Positions 33,798 through 46,410 of a stretch of DNA of 64,000 nucleotides are shown here, one piece after another. The stretch is from Linepithema humile (Eukaryota; Arthropoda; Insecta; Hymenoptera; Formicidae). The notes below the pieces were generated by a model that was not told the DNA's origin, did not search any database, and worked only from the letters and a program-made list of their open reading frames with translations. Positions within the stretch are counted from its first letter, which is position 1. The number at the start of each line of letters is the position of its first letter. The stretch spans positions 19,215,411-19,279,410 of the forward strand of contig NC_090132.1 of assembly GCF_040581485.1 (NCBI RefSeq), read 5' to 3'. A program made the position numbers and the translations under genes.

Positions 33798-36700
33798 ATG
33801 ATGAATTGCAATGGAGGATCGTCTGTGGCTGGTGAAGTACGCAATGCGAGCGCTCCCATGGACAGCAAACCGATTGTTACCTGTGAGTTCCGTAGTCGTT
33901 GTCACCTTTAACCTCTACGCTATGCCATTGACACCGCCGTTATTCACATGCTGTCATTGACGCCCCCGTCTTTCTATCTGTCAATCTTCGCGACACTTCT
34001 CTTTTTTTTCTTTTTCTGCTTGGAATAACTACTGTCCATTATGCGAATGAAATACGCAGCAACGAATGATACTTGCTTATATATTCAAGAACACATAGTT
34101 TATCAGATTTTTTGAAACTTTAAAAGAAATATTTGCTTTCTAATGTAGCTTACTATTTTTATTAGAAAAATATGATGTAGATTCTTTTAGATAATTCATT
34201 ATTTTGATTTTCATATTCAATATATCTGATTTTCTTGTTTTATATATATGTACTATATTGTATTTATTATAAACTACTTGTTTTTATTATACACGATATA
34301 AGATATTTACTATAAGTGGATTTTTTATAGCAAGCAACTTTTTTATGGTTTAATAACTTTTTATAATAAGCATGTAATCTTGTCTGATTGATGTATTGAT
34401 ATATATCAGAATATTATTCTCTGATATATGTAAATGTATTGTCTTGTTAATTAACATGATATGTTATAGAATATGAATGTAATAATTTGTGCAATGATAT
34501 AGGTGCTGGAGATGAAAATTTGTTTTCTACATTGGAAAAGGGTTTACTCCAAGCTATTCCTGCAGATGCAGTAGAATGGCGTAGGTCATTCAGTAGGCCA
34601 GTTAAACAAGTTAAACTTGGAGCTACCTTTGTGCCATTTTCCAGAGATATTTTGTCCACTGAGAAAGATTGGCATCTTATAAGGCAACCAATCTTTCATA
34701 TTTATTGGACTGAATGTTCTGTAAGTTTTGACATTTTAAGTTTTTAACTATATTTCAATTAAATGAAAAATTTGTGAATGTCTATTTAAGATATTATTTT
34801 TTCATTCATATTAAATATTTTATTAGATGAAATCAATTGTGATGAAAGTAGAAATATCAATATATTTGGCAATATCTATATCTGTCTAATAACATGATAT
34901 ATTTTTATATTTTATATTCTTTCAGGATGTTGATACTTATAAGACTAGTGTCAGAGATGATATTGATGCCTGGTTAAAAATACTAAATTTATATCATATC
35001 CAAGATTGGATGATTGTGTTAGTAGAAACGTATGATATAAAGAAAGCCAATAAACTGCTGCCTAGGACTACAGTTTTGGATAAAATACGAAGTGACTTTG
35101 CCGCCAAGAATGGCGACAGGTAATCTTATTTAAGCTATAATTAGTACAGATACAATATATTTCAGTATGAATCTGGAGTTTTTATATTTAATTTTTATAT
35201 TTAATTTTGCAATATTTAGAAACAGCCTTTTCTAATTTACAAATTATGTTTACCAGATGCTTTTCTATAATTAATCCAATTAAATCTGAATCTCGTTCTG
35301 CCGAATCATGGAGAGGTTTGATAACTCGCATTCGTCATTTGATATTAACCGCATACGATAGAACTCTTTCACGCTTTGAAGATATTATACGTGAGCAGAG
35401 AGAGAGGCGAAACAATCCTAGTTGGAATTTCTGCCATTATTTTCTTCTACAGGTAATGTAATTGCTTCAAAATTCTAACTTTTATCTAATTATCTAATAA
35501 CGATCTAATCTCTATTATTCTTTAAATTTTTAACTTTTATTACAATTGATGTTTCAGGAAGAAATGGCATTTGCATTACAAATGCTAGGTTTATACGATG
35601 AAGCATTGGTGCAGTATGATGAATTAGATGCTCTCTTTACGCAGTTTGTGCTCAATTCTAATGTAGGAGGTATAGTAATCTCTCATTAAAGCTTAACTTG
35701 GAATCAACATGTGCATTATGCAATAAAAAGAAATAATGATACAAATTAAAAACCTAAATATAGATAAACTATTTGTAGATACTCCAGGATGGTTAAGTCT
35801 GTTTCAAGCGCCTCTCAACAATTGGGGAGGCGTGAATTTAAATAACGGTACAAACCATCATTTAAGGTTTCTTTTAGCTGAGTGTAGGGCATCTTTATTA
35901 GATCTTAGGAGTTATTTGTTTAGTAGACAATGTGCCATGCTGCTCTTGCTTAATAAACCTTGGGAGGTTTGTACAGATTTAATAATAATTAATAATTCAT
36001 GGATTCATCCTATATTTAAAAATTATTGCTGAATATTCTTCTCTAGGTTGCGCAAAGATGTTTATCATTCGTTCATAATACATTGAGCGAATTAAGAATC
36101 TTAGAAGTGCAGAGACCTGAAGGATCTATAGAATGCTGGTCATTCCTCTGTGCGTTAGAGGTCTTGCAAGCCTGTCAATTGTCTATCTACAATATTGATA
36201 ATAATCAACAGTTAGACTTATGCTCTTTGCATACAGCTAGCTTATGGGCACTTGCAAGAGACAAGGTATTATAAGAGACAAATAATTACATTTTTTTACT
36301 TTATTTGACTGTAATTACATTTACTTTTTATTATTTTGTGATGTAATTAAATAATTATAATATGTATATATATATATATACAAATGATACAATATAATGA
36401 TGTAACATCTTTTGTTTTCATTGTGTATGTTGTGTTTCTTTTTTCAGTTAGGAAGCTTAGGAAAATTATGTGGCCTAATGCCAGGCAGTGAACCAACCAG
36501 TGAACAGTTGCACACAGTTGTGTATCTTATAGCAGGAATAGGAGATTCAGAGCCGCAAGTGGAAGGAAAATTAACTCCTACAGACAAATTAAAAGAGGCA
36601 CTATCATCGAAAGAAGCATTCAAAAAACAATATCTAGAACATGCAGAATTGGCCATGGGCACGTACAAGCACGTCGGTCGCATTCGATCAGCCAGATTAA

Positions 36701-39503
36701 TCGGGAAAGAATTGGCACGATTTTACAGTGAACTCGGAGAAAATCAAAAAGCAGTCGCATTCTTATCCGATGCTTTAAAGACATATATGGACGAAGGATG
36801 GAATCAATTGGCTGCGCAGACACAATTGGAGTTAGCCGAGTGCTATAAACGGATGGACGATGTTGAAAAATATACTAAAGTATGCGCTGCAGTAGCTAGT
36901 ACAAATGTTTTGCATATAACTGTACGGAATACATATTTGGAAGAAATGTTAGGCTATATGAAAATGATCTCTTCGCCTCAACCATTACTCACGGAACTTG
37001 GATATGCTTTTATAATACTCAGTATGGAAGTTAAAGTAATGGATAAAGTAGTACAAGACTGTGTAGTTAATGTCGAAATCAGTGTACAGAGTTTGTTTCC
37101 TCGAGAATTAAGATGCACTAGTGCCGCTATTTCTGTAGAGGAAATACAAAAGCCATCTATACCTAATAAAAAGAAAGGATTAAAAGCACCTGTTGAACCT
37201 CCAGTACAATTGTAAGTATTATTAAGTGAAAGAGTTAAACTTTTTTTCTTACAGATCTTTACTTCCGTATATAATTTTTAATATTTTAATTTTAAAAAAC
37301 GGATTGTAAAAAAATATATCATTAATCTGTACGTGAAACACAGCATTTATTCTATGTTTTATTGTACATATGTCAAATTTTTATTTCTTTTTCAGATTAT
37401 CAAAGTGCACACTAGAAGACATGAAGCCACATGATCCAAGTTTGTTGAACTTGCAAGTGTATTCTTACTTGGATTATAAAGAAGATAGGAGTCTTGGTTC
37501 TGCTAGTGTTATTAATAAAAATATAAAACCAATTGTGAGACGTTCAGATAGTGCAAAACATAGAAAACCTTCGGTGAACGCAAAAGGTGATTTTAGCAAA
37601 GCACTCACCTGTGATGGATTTGTTATGAAACCTGGTAAAAACACATTTGTACTAACAAGGCGAATAAATCAACCTGGTTTATACAAAATTAGCCAGCTAT
37701 CGTTAGTAATAGAAGAAAAATTAGAATTTTTATCATCTGTACTGAATCCACGATTATGCTACGAAGTAGCAAAGACGCAACCCATGATATCCGTAAATTG
37801 TGGTCGAGATTTACTGGCAGGTCTCATTCAAGACATTGAGCTAGTTATTTCGAGCGGAAGTACGAAGATAACTGAGGAAATGAAATTAAAACTGCGCACA
37901 TCACGTGGATTAACAGTGCAATCACAGAGCGTTGAAAAAATAACGGTGAAGGAATTAGAGATACCACTGCTAACATGTGAACCATTTAAAACTATAAGGG
38001 TGCAATTAAAGGTTCTGGCTGAACTTCCACCGAAGAAGGATTCTTCGTCTATGGAACACAAGGTATTTGATATATATAATATTTTAATTAAAAAATTTCA
38101 ATTTTAATTTATATTATTCTCGTCTAACTAATGAATATTACAATTCGTAATTTCTCTTTCTAGTTAAATATACAGTGTCCATGGGGCTCGGAAGAAAGTA
38201 TACCTTTACATTTTGGTCCACCATTAATGTCAAGTATGAAACTTCACACAGCAAAGCAAAGAAAATTTATTCAAATAGTTGTAACTGGTTTGACAAGTCA
38301 GCTTCTACAATTGACTGAGCCTGGATTAACAACAATTACGTCGATAGACGTTAACTTCAAAAGTTTAAATCCTGTTGCGGGTCAGAGATTAGTGATAGGT
38401 AACGGAATGAATGTTTCCTTTATGTGGGAACTTGAAATTGGAAAAGATGAGAAATCCACGTTGCCAATAAAGACTGATTTTCGTGTAAAATATGTACCAA
38501 TTAATGATACTGAGGAGTTAAATGATACACATGTTGACGATGATCCATTACATATACATAATTTAGAGAGAATTGAGAAAGCTTGTAGCGTTTACAGATG
38601 CAATTTTGATATTACAGATTATGTGGTAAGGATAACTATTTCTTATTATTAACTAATGTGTGTAATCTATAGCTATGTGATATACATTTGAATAATATTC
38701 TATTTATTTAAAAAATAAGAAAAAAAAGCAGGATTAATATGATAATTTGTAATACTGTCATATTTAGTATTACTTATAAAATATGTAACATTTTATGTAT
38801 ATTGTAGCTGTACAATGTAGCGTATAATATTAATTTTTATTTGTAATGATGCTTTCCAGACTTTATTTACCGTATCCTCGAAGATTGAAGCAAGTGGTGG
38901 TGGAGGAGAATTTTGTCGCGCTGGTAGCATGTGTCACCTCTGTCTTACAGTGATGCGCGTGTTACCTAGTCTCAGTCCAAATCCTCCGCCACAGTTGATG
39001 TATGAGGTTCTAGCAGACCAAACTATGTGGGCAGTGTGTGGTCGGACCGCAGGCATCGTGTCATTAGAAGTAGTGGAAAAGCAAAGCGTTACATTAGATG
39101 TAATGCCTTTGACAAGTGGTTATTTGCCTCTCCCTGTTGTTAGATTATCTCGATACATACCTGCAACAGAGTCCAAAAATGGTAAGTTTAAATATTCTAT
39201 TATGTATTATAATTTAACTATAATTAATGTTATTTGACTTGTCAATAAGTTTGCCGAATCTTTATTCAAAAATGTCTGCTATATGATCTGAAAGAAATAT
39301 TTTTTGAACACTGTTTACGCCAATAGATTGTTTTACAAAAATTTTAACTGTTTTATTTGTTTTCATTTTAAGATATCGTCCGTAATAAAAATGATATAGG
39401 ATCTGGTCCTCGATTAGAGCCATTTAGTCCAGGACAAGTGTATAATGCCAGTAAAGCACAGCAAGTGCATGTTTTGCCAGCAGCTCCATCAGAATCGAAT
39501 TAG
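33798..39503 (+). CDS. Trappc10: TRAPPC10 (TRAPPII complex subunit), complete
   Basis: Exons 33798-33882, 34503-34720, 34926-35119, 35257-35452, 35558-35669, 35779-35966, 36047-36265, 36448-37211, 37396-38062, 38164-38625, 38860-39181 and 39373-39503 join in frame to 1185 aa. The protein is a specific subunit of TRAPPII, a Golgi exchange-factor complex for Rab GTPases. Landmarks along the protein include DSKPIVTCAGDENLF near the start, FHIYWTEC, VQYDELDALF, LRSYLFSRQC and RIRSARLIGKELARFY. Near the end are TMWAVCGRTAGIVS and TSGYLPLPVVRLSRY. All are as expected for vertebrate TRAPPC10. I chose ATG 33798 because its frame is open and the family usually has a short stretch before the KPIVTC motif; ATG 33858 is the alternative. 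Exon 4 must begin at 35257, because the acceptor at 35219 would bring a stop. Confidence 0.95.
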
Positions 39504-42076
39504 AAATATGTAAATTGTTGTTAAAGACGTGTATATTTTATTTTCATGTAATTAGTCACGAACACTTTAATTTATGAAAGGCTTGAGAAAGCAATTATAA
39601 ATTGTTTTCGCAATCAATTAAATAATTGTATATTTTATTTTCAATTAACACAAGGTAAAGTAGATTATCAATGTAAATTCATATTTTGAAATAAGCACAC
39701 AAATCCGCACATATTAAACAAGATCGTTTAATATCATTGGTTTATGTAAGATTTGTATCACAGTTTATTTTAATTTTGCATTACCAAAGTCATTCAATTT
39801 TCAAAAATCAGAATTTTGCGATTAATTGCTTGCAACGCCATAAAAAATTTTTATTTAAAGTTCTAAAACTTCTATTTTTACTGAAGATACCTTTTTTTTA
39901 TTGAAAAAACTATGTCTAATATATGTAATTATATTTTGTATTTATTTCAATTAGATTTCATTAGAAGGTAAACATATTCTTGCATTAATATGATATATAT
40001 CATATTGATGAAATACTAGAAAATGTCCTATTTCTTGATGATTCGATATCAGTTATGAATGTTGATTAAACTCACATTAAGTGTTCTAAATTATGTACTT
40101 ATATCTTTGCATTTGACAAATAATATTATCTCTTATTTGACACTTATCCCTTTCTAATCTATATTATTTGCTGTTTATTACTATATAAATCCCAACAATC
40201 TTCTCTCTTGCTTGTTTAAAATATTTGGATATTTTATATCATTTTATAGAAGAGAGATGGAGTAAAAATTTGTTCTTACACAGCAAACATAAATATGTAA
40301 AATTTGTACAAATATTTGTTAGTAATATATTCATAAGCATATCTGAATAAATGTTACATATTTTTATTCGTTAAATTGTAACATAGTAATTCTTACAAAC
40401 ATAATTTTGATACATAAACTAGAAATTTATTTAATGTTATGCAAAAATAAACATTGTGTTCTCTTAATAATATTTGTATTTTAAATATATTTATAGAAAA
40501 TAAGAACAATATACATTATACTTGTTAGCAATTATTCATCAGAATTGGATATTATCAAAATTTTTCTTATGTTGCCATGTTTTTTCTAGAACATTGTAAT
40601 TTTCTACAGTTTTTTAATTTGTAAATAAGATAATTGTAATACTCTATATTATCGATATTTACATATCTTTTAAATTACAATGTTTTCAAATTAGTATTTA
40701 TATAAAATCATATTTATTAAATCTGTTTATTATTTACAATTTGTGCAGAAGGTATATTTTTACTAAGTAGTGTTAATATTTAATCTATTATAATTATTAC
40801 GAGAGAAAGTCAAAAAGTAAAAGTACTCTTTTTTTTTAAAGAATTTAATTTCTCAACTGTTCCTTTACTTTTTGATTCACTCATATATTTGCGAAATATC
40901 TATTTTTATTATATTTGTTGATATTAAGTCGAAGACTTATGTTCAATATATTAATTCCTACTTTTTTATATGTATAATTGGAAATATGTTAAACCAAATA
41001 TTCATTTATATAAGTTAAAAGTGTATGATTAGTAAAATATATATTTTCATCTAATATGTTATTACATCTATTATATATTTTAGTAGCTCTAAAATAATTA
41101 TTGGTATTTGTATCAAGATATTTTTATGCTTTTAAAATACTGCAAAAGACTCCAGTAGAAGTTTAAGTTAAGTTAAATATGTTTAATTTATGTATTTTTA
41201 ATGTTTATTAAAAAATTCAACTCTATTTAGCCTAACATTTATTGAGATAATTCATATAATAATTTTTTTTGCATAAAAAGGAACATTATTTGTAATATTC
41301 AAATAAATAGTAAAATGCCCTAATAATTTAACACTAATAAAAATTACAGATAGCATTGTAGCATTTTGTAAAAATAAATATAAACTAAATGTTAGATTTA
41401 TCATATTTATATATGAATGATACTACGCAATAATGTAAAAAATGTTGTTTTTTGATTAATTACAATTCCTACATATTGTATATGAATCTCGTAACATGAC
41501 ATAGCATTGGCATTTCATATATTATATCTGTGATACAGTCTTCAATGAAAAGAATAAATAATTCTAGAATCATTAAATTATCTTATGTTCTCAAGACATG
41601 ATCATTTTTAATTTGATTAATTATTCACATATGTTGAATGTTGAACGTCTTATTTTAGAACATATGTATTATATCAATTACATATACGTAACTATTTTAA
41701 GAGTTATATAATTATGTTATAAATAACACTGATTATATTAAATACTTCCATTTCATAGATAATTATAATTGTGTCAAAGTGCTGTATATAGCTAATGTTA
41801 TATATGTACATAAAATTGTACATACATATATATAATAAATGAATCTGTTACCTTTGTTAATATATAATAAATAATACAACCCATTATACGTTTGTTGTTC
41901 TAATAACTTTAGTTATAATCAATATAATAATTGTAAGAGATAATTGTGAATTAGAATATAATATTGGTCTTATACCTCTCAATATTTGTTCCATACATAT
42001 TAATTTCGTAGATATTACAAGTATATACCATTTGTAAGTATATTGGATCATATTAAGCTGATAGATTGCACTTATA
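39504..42076. other. AT-rich region after TRAPPC10
   Basis: This is the TRAPPC10 3' UTR and intergenic DNA, very AT-rich with no ORF resembling a protein. Only simple AT microstructure and a short imperfect hairpin near 40815-40875 (CAAAAAGTAAAAG with CTTTACTTTTTG) are visible. Confidence 0.5.
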
Positions 42077-42446
42077 CAGGGTGTGCAGAAAGAAAGATCA
42101 ATACTTTGAAAGGTTATAGCATAAGTCATTTTAAGAAAAAAATTCAGATATAGACATATGTTCTGTTTTAAACGGTTTCCAAGATAGAATTATTGAATGT
42201 ATAATTGCAAAAATATTGACACTTTTTATAATAATCAATTATCAACAATTATAACAGCCAACTGATTATTAACATATTACATAGTTGAGACAGATTTGTG
42301 TAGATCATAGAGGAAAAAGAAGTGCGTACCAAACTCAAACAGCTTTATTTTGTAAACCATTTGGAATGCAACAATGTTACGTGAACTTTTTTTAGAAACT
42401 TATGCTATAACTTCTTAAAGTATTAATTGTTCCTTCTTGGACACTG
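42077..42446. mobile_element. Tc1/mariner-type MITE with ~105-bp TIRs
   Basis: The left end begins CAGGGTGTGCAGAAAGAAAG and the right end finishes CTTCTTGGACACTG, both flanked by TA. The arms align for about 105 bp (for example GGTTATAGCATAAGT and ACTTATGCTATAAC). There is no ORF inside. TA borders and CAG/CTG ends fit the Tc1/mariner superfamily. Confidence 0.75.
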
Positions 42447-42889
42447 TACGATCTTGTTAGGATGATTTTTTAAATAAAATCGTGTTATTAGTATTATAAA
42501 GTATTATAAAATTTTTATTTTTTATAAATATGTGGACACGGCCAACTGAAACAAATTTGTTTATCAAAAATATGTATATATCTGCAATAAAAATGGGGAT
42601 ATAAAAGATGATATTTGGGTTTGCTATCAACAAAACAAGCTAATATCATATAAAGCAATTCATTTATTTAATACTTACATTAATAAAATTTTAGAGATAA
42701 TTATTACAAAATTATAGTTACAGTAGAGAATGCATGCCATAAGAATACAATAATTCTGCGAATGCACAGTTCATAATTATCACAAAAGGAAGTTGTGGGT
42801 GAATTACCTCTCTGTCTCTGTAGATACAGATTATTATATCTGAGTGTTTGCATGATATCAAATACATGTTTGTATATAACTGTATACTG

Positions 42890-42895
42890 TTTATT
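42890..42895 (-). terminator. Polyadenylation signal for Nop10
   Basis: TTTATT on the plus strand reads AATAAA on the Nop10 strand, about 46 nt past the stop codon, a normal distance for a short 3' UTR. Confidence 0.55.
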
Positions 42896-42940
42896 AATTA
42901 CATTTAAAATAAGATTTTTTGATTGATTTTATATTTAATG

Positions 42941-43597
42941 TTAATAGCTGGGTGGTGGTTGCTGCGTCAAAAGTAGACCATGTCTTCTCTTATTTACAAT
43001 CCTTTCTCGTGAATATTTATCTTCCACAGAAAATCGAGCTAAAGATAAAAATATTTTATGTAAGTATACTAAAACCTGATCTACAATCTTCTTGTGTATT
43101 GTTTCTTGCTCTCTGCCTTTTGTATTTTTGCTTTTTATGTGTTTGCCGCATGGATTCAAGAAACATCGTAATTTACAATTTCTCCTTTCCAAATTTCCAA
43201 AAATATGCTTTTACATAAAGGTAAAAAGGCAGAAAACAAAAATAAAAAAACACAGTAGATTCAGCTTAATAAGTCCGAGGTTTGAATAAATAAAAATGTT
43301 ATACTTTATAATTAACCTGGATGTGCTGATAACGTAGGTTTTCCATCAGGATCCACTTTCTGCACAAAGTAAAAAAATACTTATGAAAAAATAAATATTT
43401 AAAGAATTCTATGACAAAGAAATAAAAATTGCATAGGAAAAGTACAAGCTATATGATAAAACACAGTATTTTGGATTAAAAAGAAAAATTACAGAGATAA
43501 ATATCAGATATAATTAGGGAGATATAATTAGATATATAATTACTTTTAAAGTGTATACTCGATCTCCGTTTGCGTCCAAGTAATACATCAAATACAT
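42941..43597 (-). CDS. Nop10: Nop10 (H/ACA ribonucleoprotein subunit 3), complete
   Basis: Three small minus-strand exons (43544-43597, 43317-43359, 42941-43038) join in phase (18 codons, 14 codons plus 1 nt, remainder). They give 64 aa, exactly the usual length of the family. Nop10 is a core protein of H/ACA snoRNPs, which pseudouridylate rRNA and snRNA, and of telomerase in vertebrates. The sequence starts MYLMYYLDANGDRVYTLK, continues KVDPDGKPTLSAHPARFS, and ends with KRRHGLLLTQQPPPSY, matching each conserved block of Nop10. The first donor is GTAATT and the second is GTTAAT, both weak but AG-flanked at the acceptors. Because each exon is short, simple ORF calling misses this gene and shows only long out-of-frame ORFs. 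Confidence 0.95.
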
Positions 43598-46319
43598 CTT
43601 GGAATATTGTTTTTTCGGCTTTTAACTTCCTATATTCAACCCTCGTGTAACCATGCTTTTGAAAGGGGTTATGTTCGGCATAACATGGCACAAGTAACGT
43701 TATGGTTAGTGCTCATGGTTCTTGTACACACAAGATGGCGCGTGATAAACGATGCAAAAGCCAATCAACTTCTCGCTTTCCGAAAAAACAAAATTTTGAT
43801 TGGCAGCTGTGTCGTTCTTCACTACGAGCAAGTGTCGCTATAACTATGTAAATGAGCCTTTAAGGCTGTATCTACAACAATTGAAATTCTATTGATCGTA
43901 CATCAAAGAATATAATGCTTCTTTAATAAAAATGAGCAAATTCCAAAAAAAGAAGTAAGAACTCAAACAAACAGTACAAAAATTCAAGATACAGGTAAAG
44001 AAGTATTATAAAGATGTTTTAATTTTATGAATGTTTTTTAAACATCTTTTATATTATTTAGATGCGCGTCTAATTGTAGTTACAAATAAGTCATGTAAAT
44101 AATCATCTGTCAATATCTTGCAGTTGTCTATATGTATTAAAAGTTTAGGTTTATGGACATATTGCCGCATACATAAAGAAATCAATCAACTATAAATCTA
44201 AAATAAAAGATAAATGCCAAATTTTTGTTGTTCTGCGTACTACATACAAAGTAAATTAATTTGGATTTTGAACGGGTTAGTGATGAAGCAGGAAATTACA
44301 AAGCTGTTTTTTCAACTGATGAATCAATGAAGGGCAAGTCCTAAACTTTTTGAAGAACTTCATTAATTATAGTGTTGAATTTTTCTATTCTAAATACTCT
44401 GTTCGCTACTAACTCTTCTCAATTTTTAACTAAACTCTTTTAAATTTAATTTTTTTGTTTTGCTTTATCACTGTTTTATGTTTGTATTTGACTATGTATG
44501 AGATAAGAAAGGCACTATGTATGTGCACAAGTAAATGACTCAGTAGCCGGATATTTAAGAGATAATCATTGTTGAAGATATGATTTTTCTTATCAAAATA
44601 ATATTTTTTAATTTTTTTGTACACATAAAAATTTAAGTTTATTTAATAAAAATAGATCCAAAAAATAATAAAAAATGCTTTTTTTTTAAATTCTGCAAAA
44701 AATTATTTACTTTTAGTAAAATCGTCAAGAATCAATTTAAATTTTGCTTCATATAATCTCAGCGCATTTTATTAACTATTATGTAATTAAATATGTAGAC
44801 AACATTCTTAATTCTTTTTGTATGTATACATAATTTACTAAAGCTTTTTTCTTAATTATTCTCAGAGTTTTATAGTTATAAATAGTTTGTTAATATGTGG
44901 TCGGATATTGGAATATGTCTGGTTATTGGATCATTTACTTTACATGGTATATGTTGTTTACGTATTTGTTGTTTTTTAGCTGCTTTTTTATTTTGAAATT
45001 GATTGCGCATGTAACTATAATTTTATTTATTCATTAAATTATTATAAAGTATAAGTAAAATCTGAAGAAAAAAAAAAAGATAAATTGCTCGATGATCTCA
45101 GTAGATTTAACTTATACATATTTATTATTGTATTTCATCATCATATATCATTTCATATATTCATTATCGTATAATATATAGTAAGTTTTCATATGTGACA
45201 GGTTGCTGGTTGCGAATGTAAGCACGATGATGTTCGCCGGCGATTAACCGAGAGGAATCTACGTCAAGATAGACCGCGTGTACTCGCTGGCAGTGACGAG
45301 AGTGAGTAGGCATACTGACTGACAATTCCTCGTACCGAAGTCAACATATAGTAGACACGCGCGCACGCGGTCAGACGCAACGAGAATCGGTCGGATAGTG
45401 CAGTCAGCTGGGGTGTCACTTCCGTTGACAAGACAAATCATTGTCAGTGCTGGCTTGTCATCCGTGACAACTGTTCGTTGAACGAAGTGAAAAACGAGTT
45501 TTTCTAATATCGGATTTTTATGAGGAAAAAAATTATTTTTAAGACGGCCGAATAGGTGCGAATTGTGAAGGCCATATACTTCTGTTTGTTATTTACAAAA
45601 TGATGCACCGCGAGTGTGATTTCGTGATCGTGAAAGTGAATTACGAATGATGAGGCGTGAATTATGGATGTCGAGTGCAACAAAAAAAAAAAACAGACGC
45701 GCGCTGTTATTCTACGTGTAGCATCATCTGACAATTAACTTTTTGTTTCCGTTAATGATTATACAATAGGAAGTACGCAATCGTTTGCAATTTGTGCAAG
45801 TGGCATATATGTATACAGGTAGCGTGCGCGCAACACATCATTATCATTTGCACAAAGCTACATGCTTGTACAAATTCATTTTAACTAATAAATTTTTATA
45901 ATAATATCAACAGAAAAATTGCTTTAACTATTCGTGTAAATAATTGTTGATCTTATTATATTTAAATCTTGGATTATAAATATGAAATTTTATAAAAAGA
46001 TAATACAATTAAATACCTGCAAAGATAGTAATGAAAGACCTTTAATTATAATGTGATAAAAAATTAAGAATGTATATTTAAAGATTGCATATTATTACTA
46101 TTCTGATCACAGTAGTACTCCACTCGTTCGTATTATCGGCAAACCTCTATCCGTAAAAAATAATCACGCTGATACCGCCACGGCGACTTTAAATCTGCGT
46201 CACATCACTAATCTCATTCAGTCTAGCGACTAGAATCGATCGTAAATTGTACGGAGCGTCGTAATTTTTAAATTCTGCCGAACGATTGATTGTGATCTTG
46301 TGATTGTTGGGTGTTTTAG
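43598..46319. other. Region between Nop10 and the first candidate Dys exon
   Basis: The left part (43600-43860) is less AT-rich and should include the Nop10 promoter. The middle is AT-rich with no supported gene. A GC-richer island at about 45190-45500 with many CpG and CGCGCG-type words may be a promoter or leader exon. A TTCAGTC initiator-like word lies at 46218-46223, about 100 bp before the ATG at 46320. Confidence 0.45.
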
Positions 46320-46410
46320 ATGCAGCCGAGGAAAATTCGTTGGATTATTCAAGTACCGGATGAGCCGCAACATGTCGAAACTGTCGAAGAGCAAATCTCA
46401 AATACGAAAG
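46320..46410 (+). CDS. Dys: Candidate alternative first coding exon of dystrophin (distal)
   Basis: The frame ATG-CAG-CCG runs for 30 codons plus one base, encoding MQPRKIRWIIQVPDEPQHVE and ten further residues ending ISNTK. It stops at a strong donor, AAAG|GTAAGA. The leftover G is exactly what the exon at 62733 needs to make Asp (G|AT). A TAG stands directly before the ATG, so the start is well defined, although TTTTAG could also be an acceptor that attaches a leader. A different gene starting here is possible. Two other frames across the same donor are also open, one giving MSRNMSKLSKSKSQIRK, but its phase is wrong for the downstream exon. Confidence 0.55.

Noticed and set aside
35207..35256. 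In-frame upstream extension of TRAPPC10 exon 4 and the acceptor at 35219
   Set aside because: Using that acceptor introduces a stop, while the acceptor at 35256 gives DRCFSIINP, matching the family.
43607..43843. Plus-strand 78-codon ORF upstream of Nop10
   Set aside because: It overlaps the Nop10 first exon and promoter in antisense and shows no known domain.
43930..44060. Possible tiny first exon MSKFQKKK with a GTAAGA donor, head to head with Nop10
   Set aside because: No downstream exon in a compatible phase could be recognised, so the signal is not enough for a gene call.
44895..45000. Hydrophobic Cys-rich short ORF (MWSDIGICLVIGSF start)
   Set aside because: It has only about 35 codons in AT-rich DNA with no supporting context.
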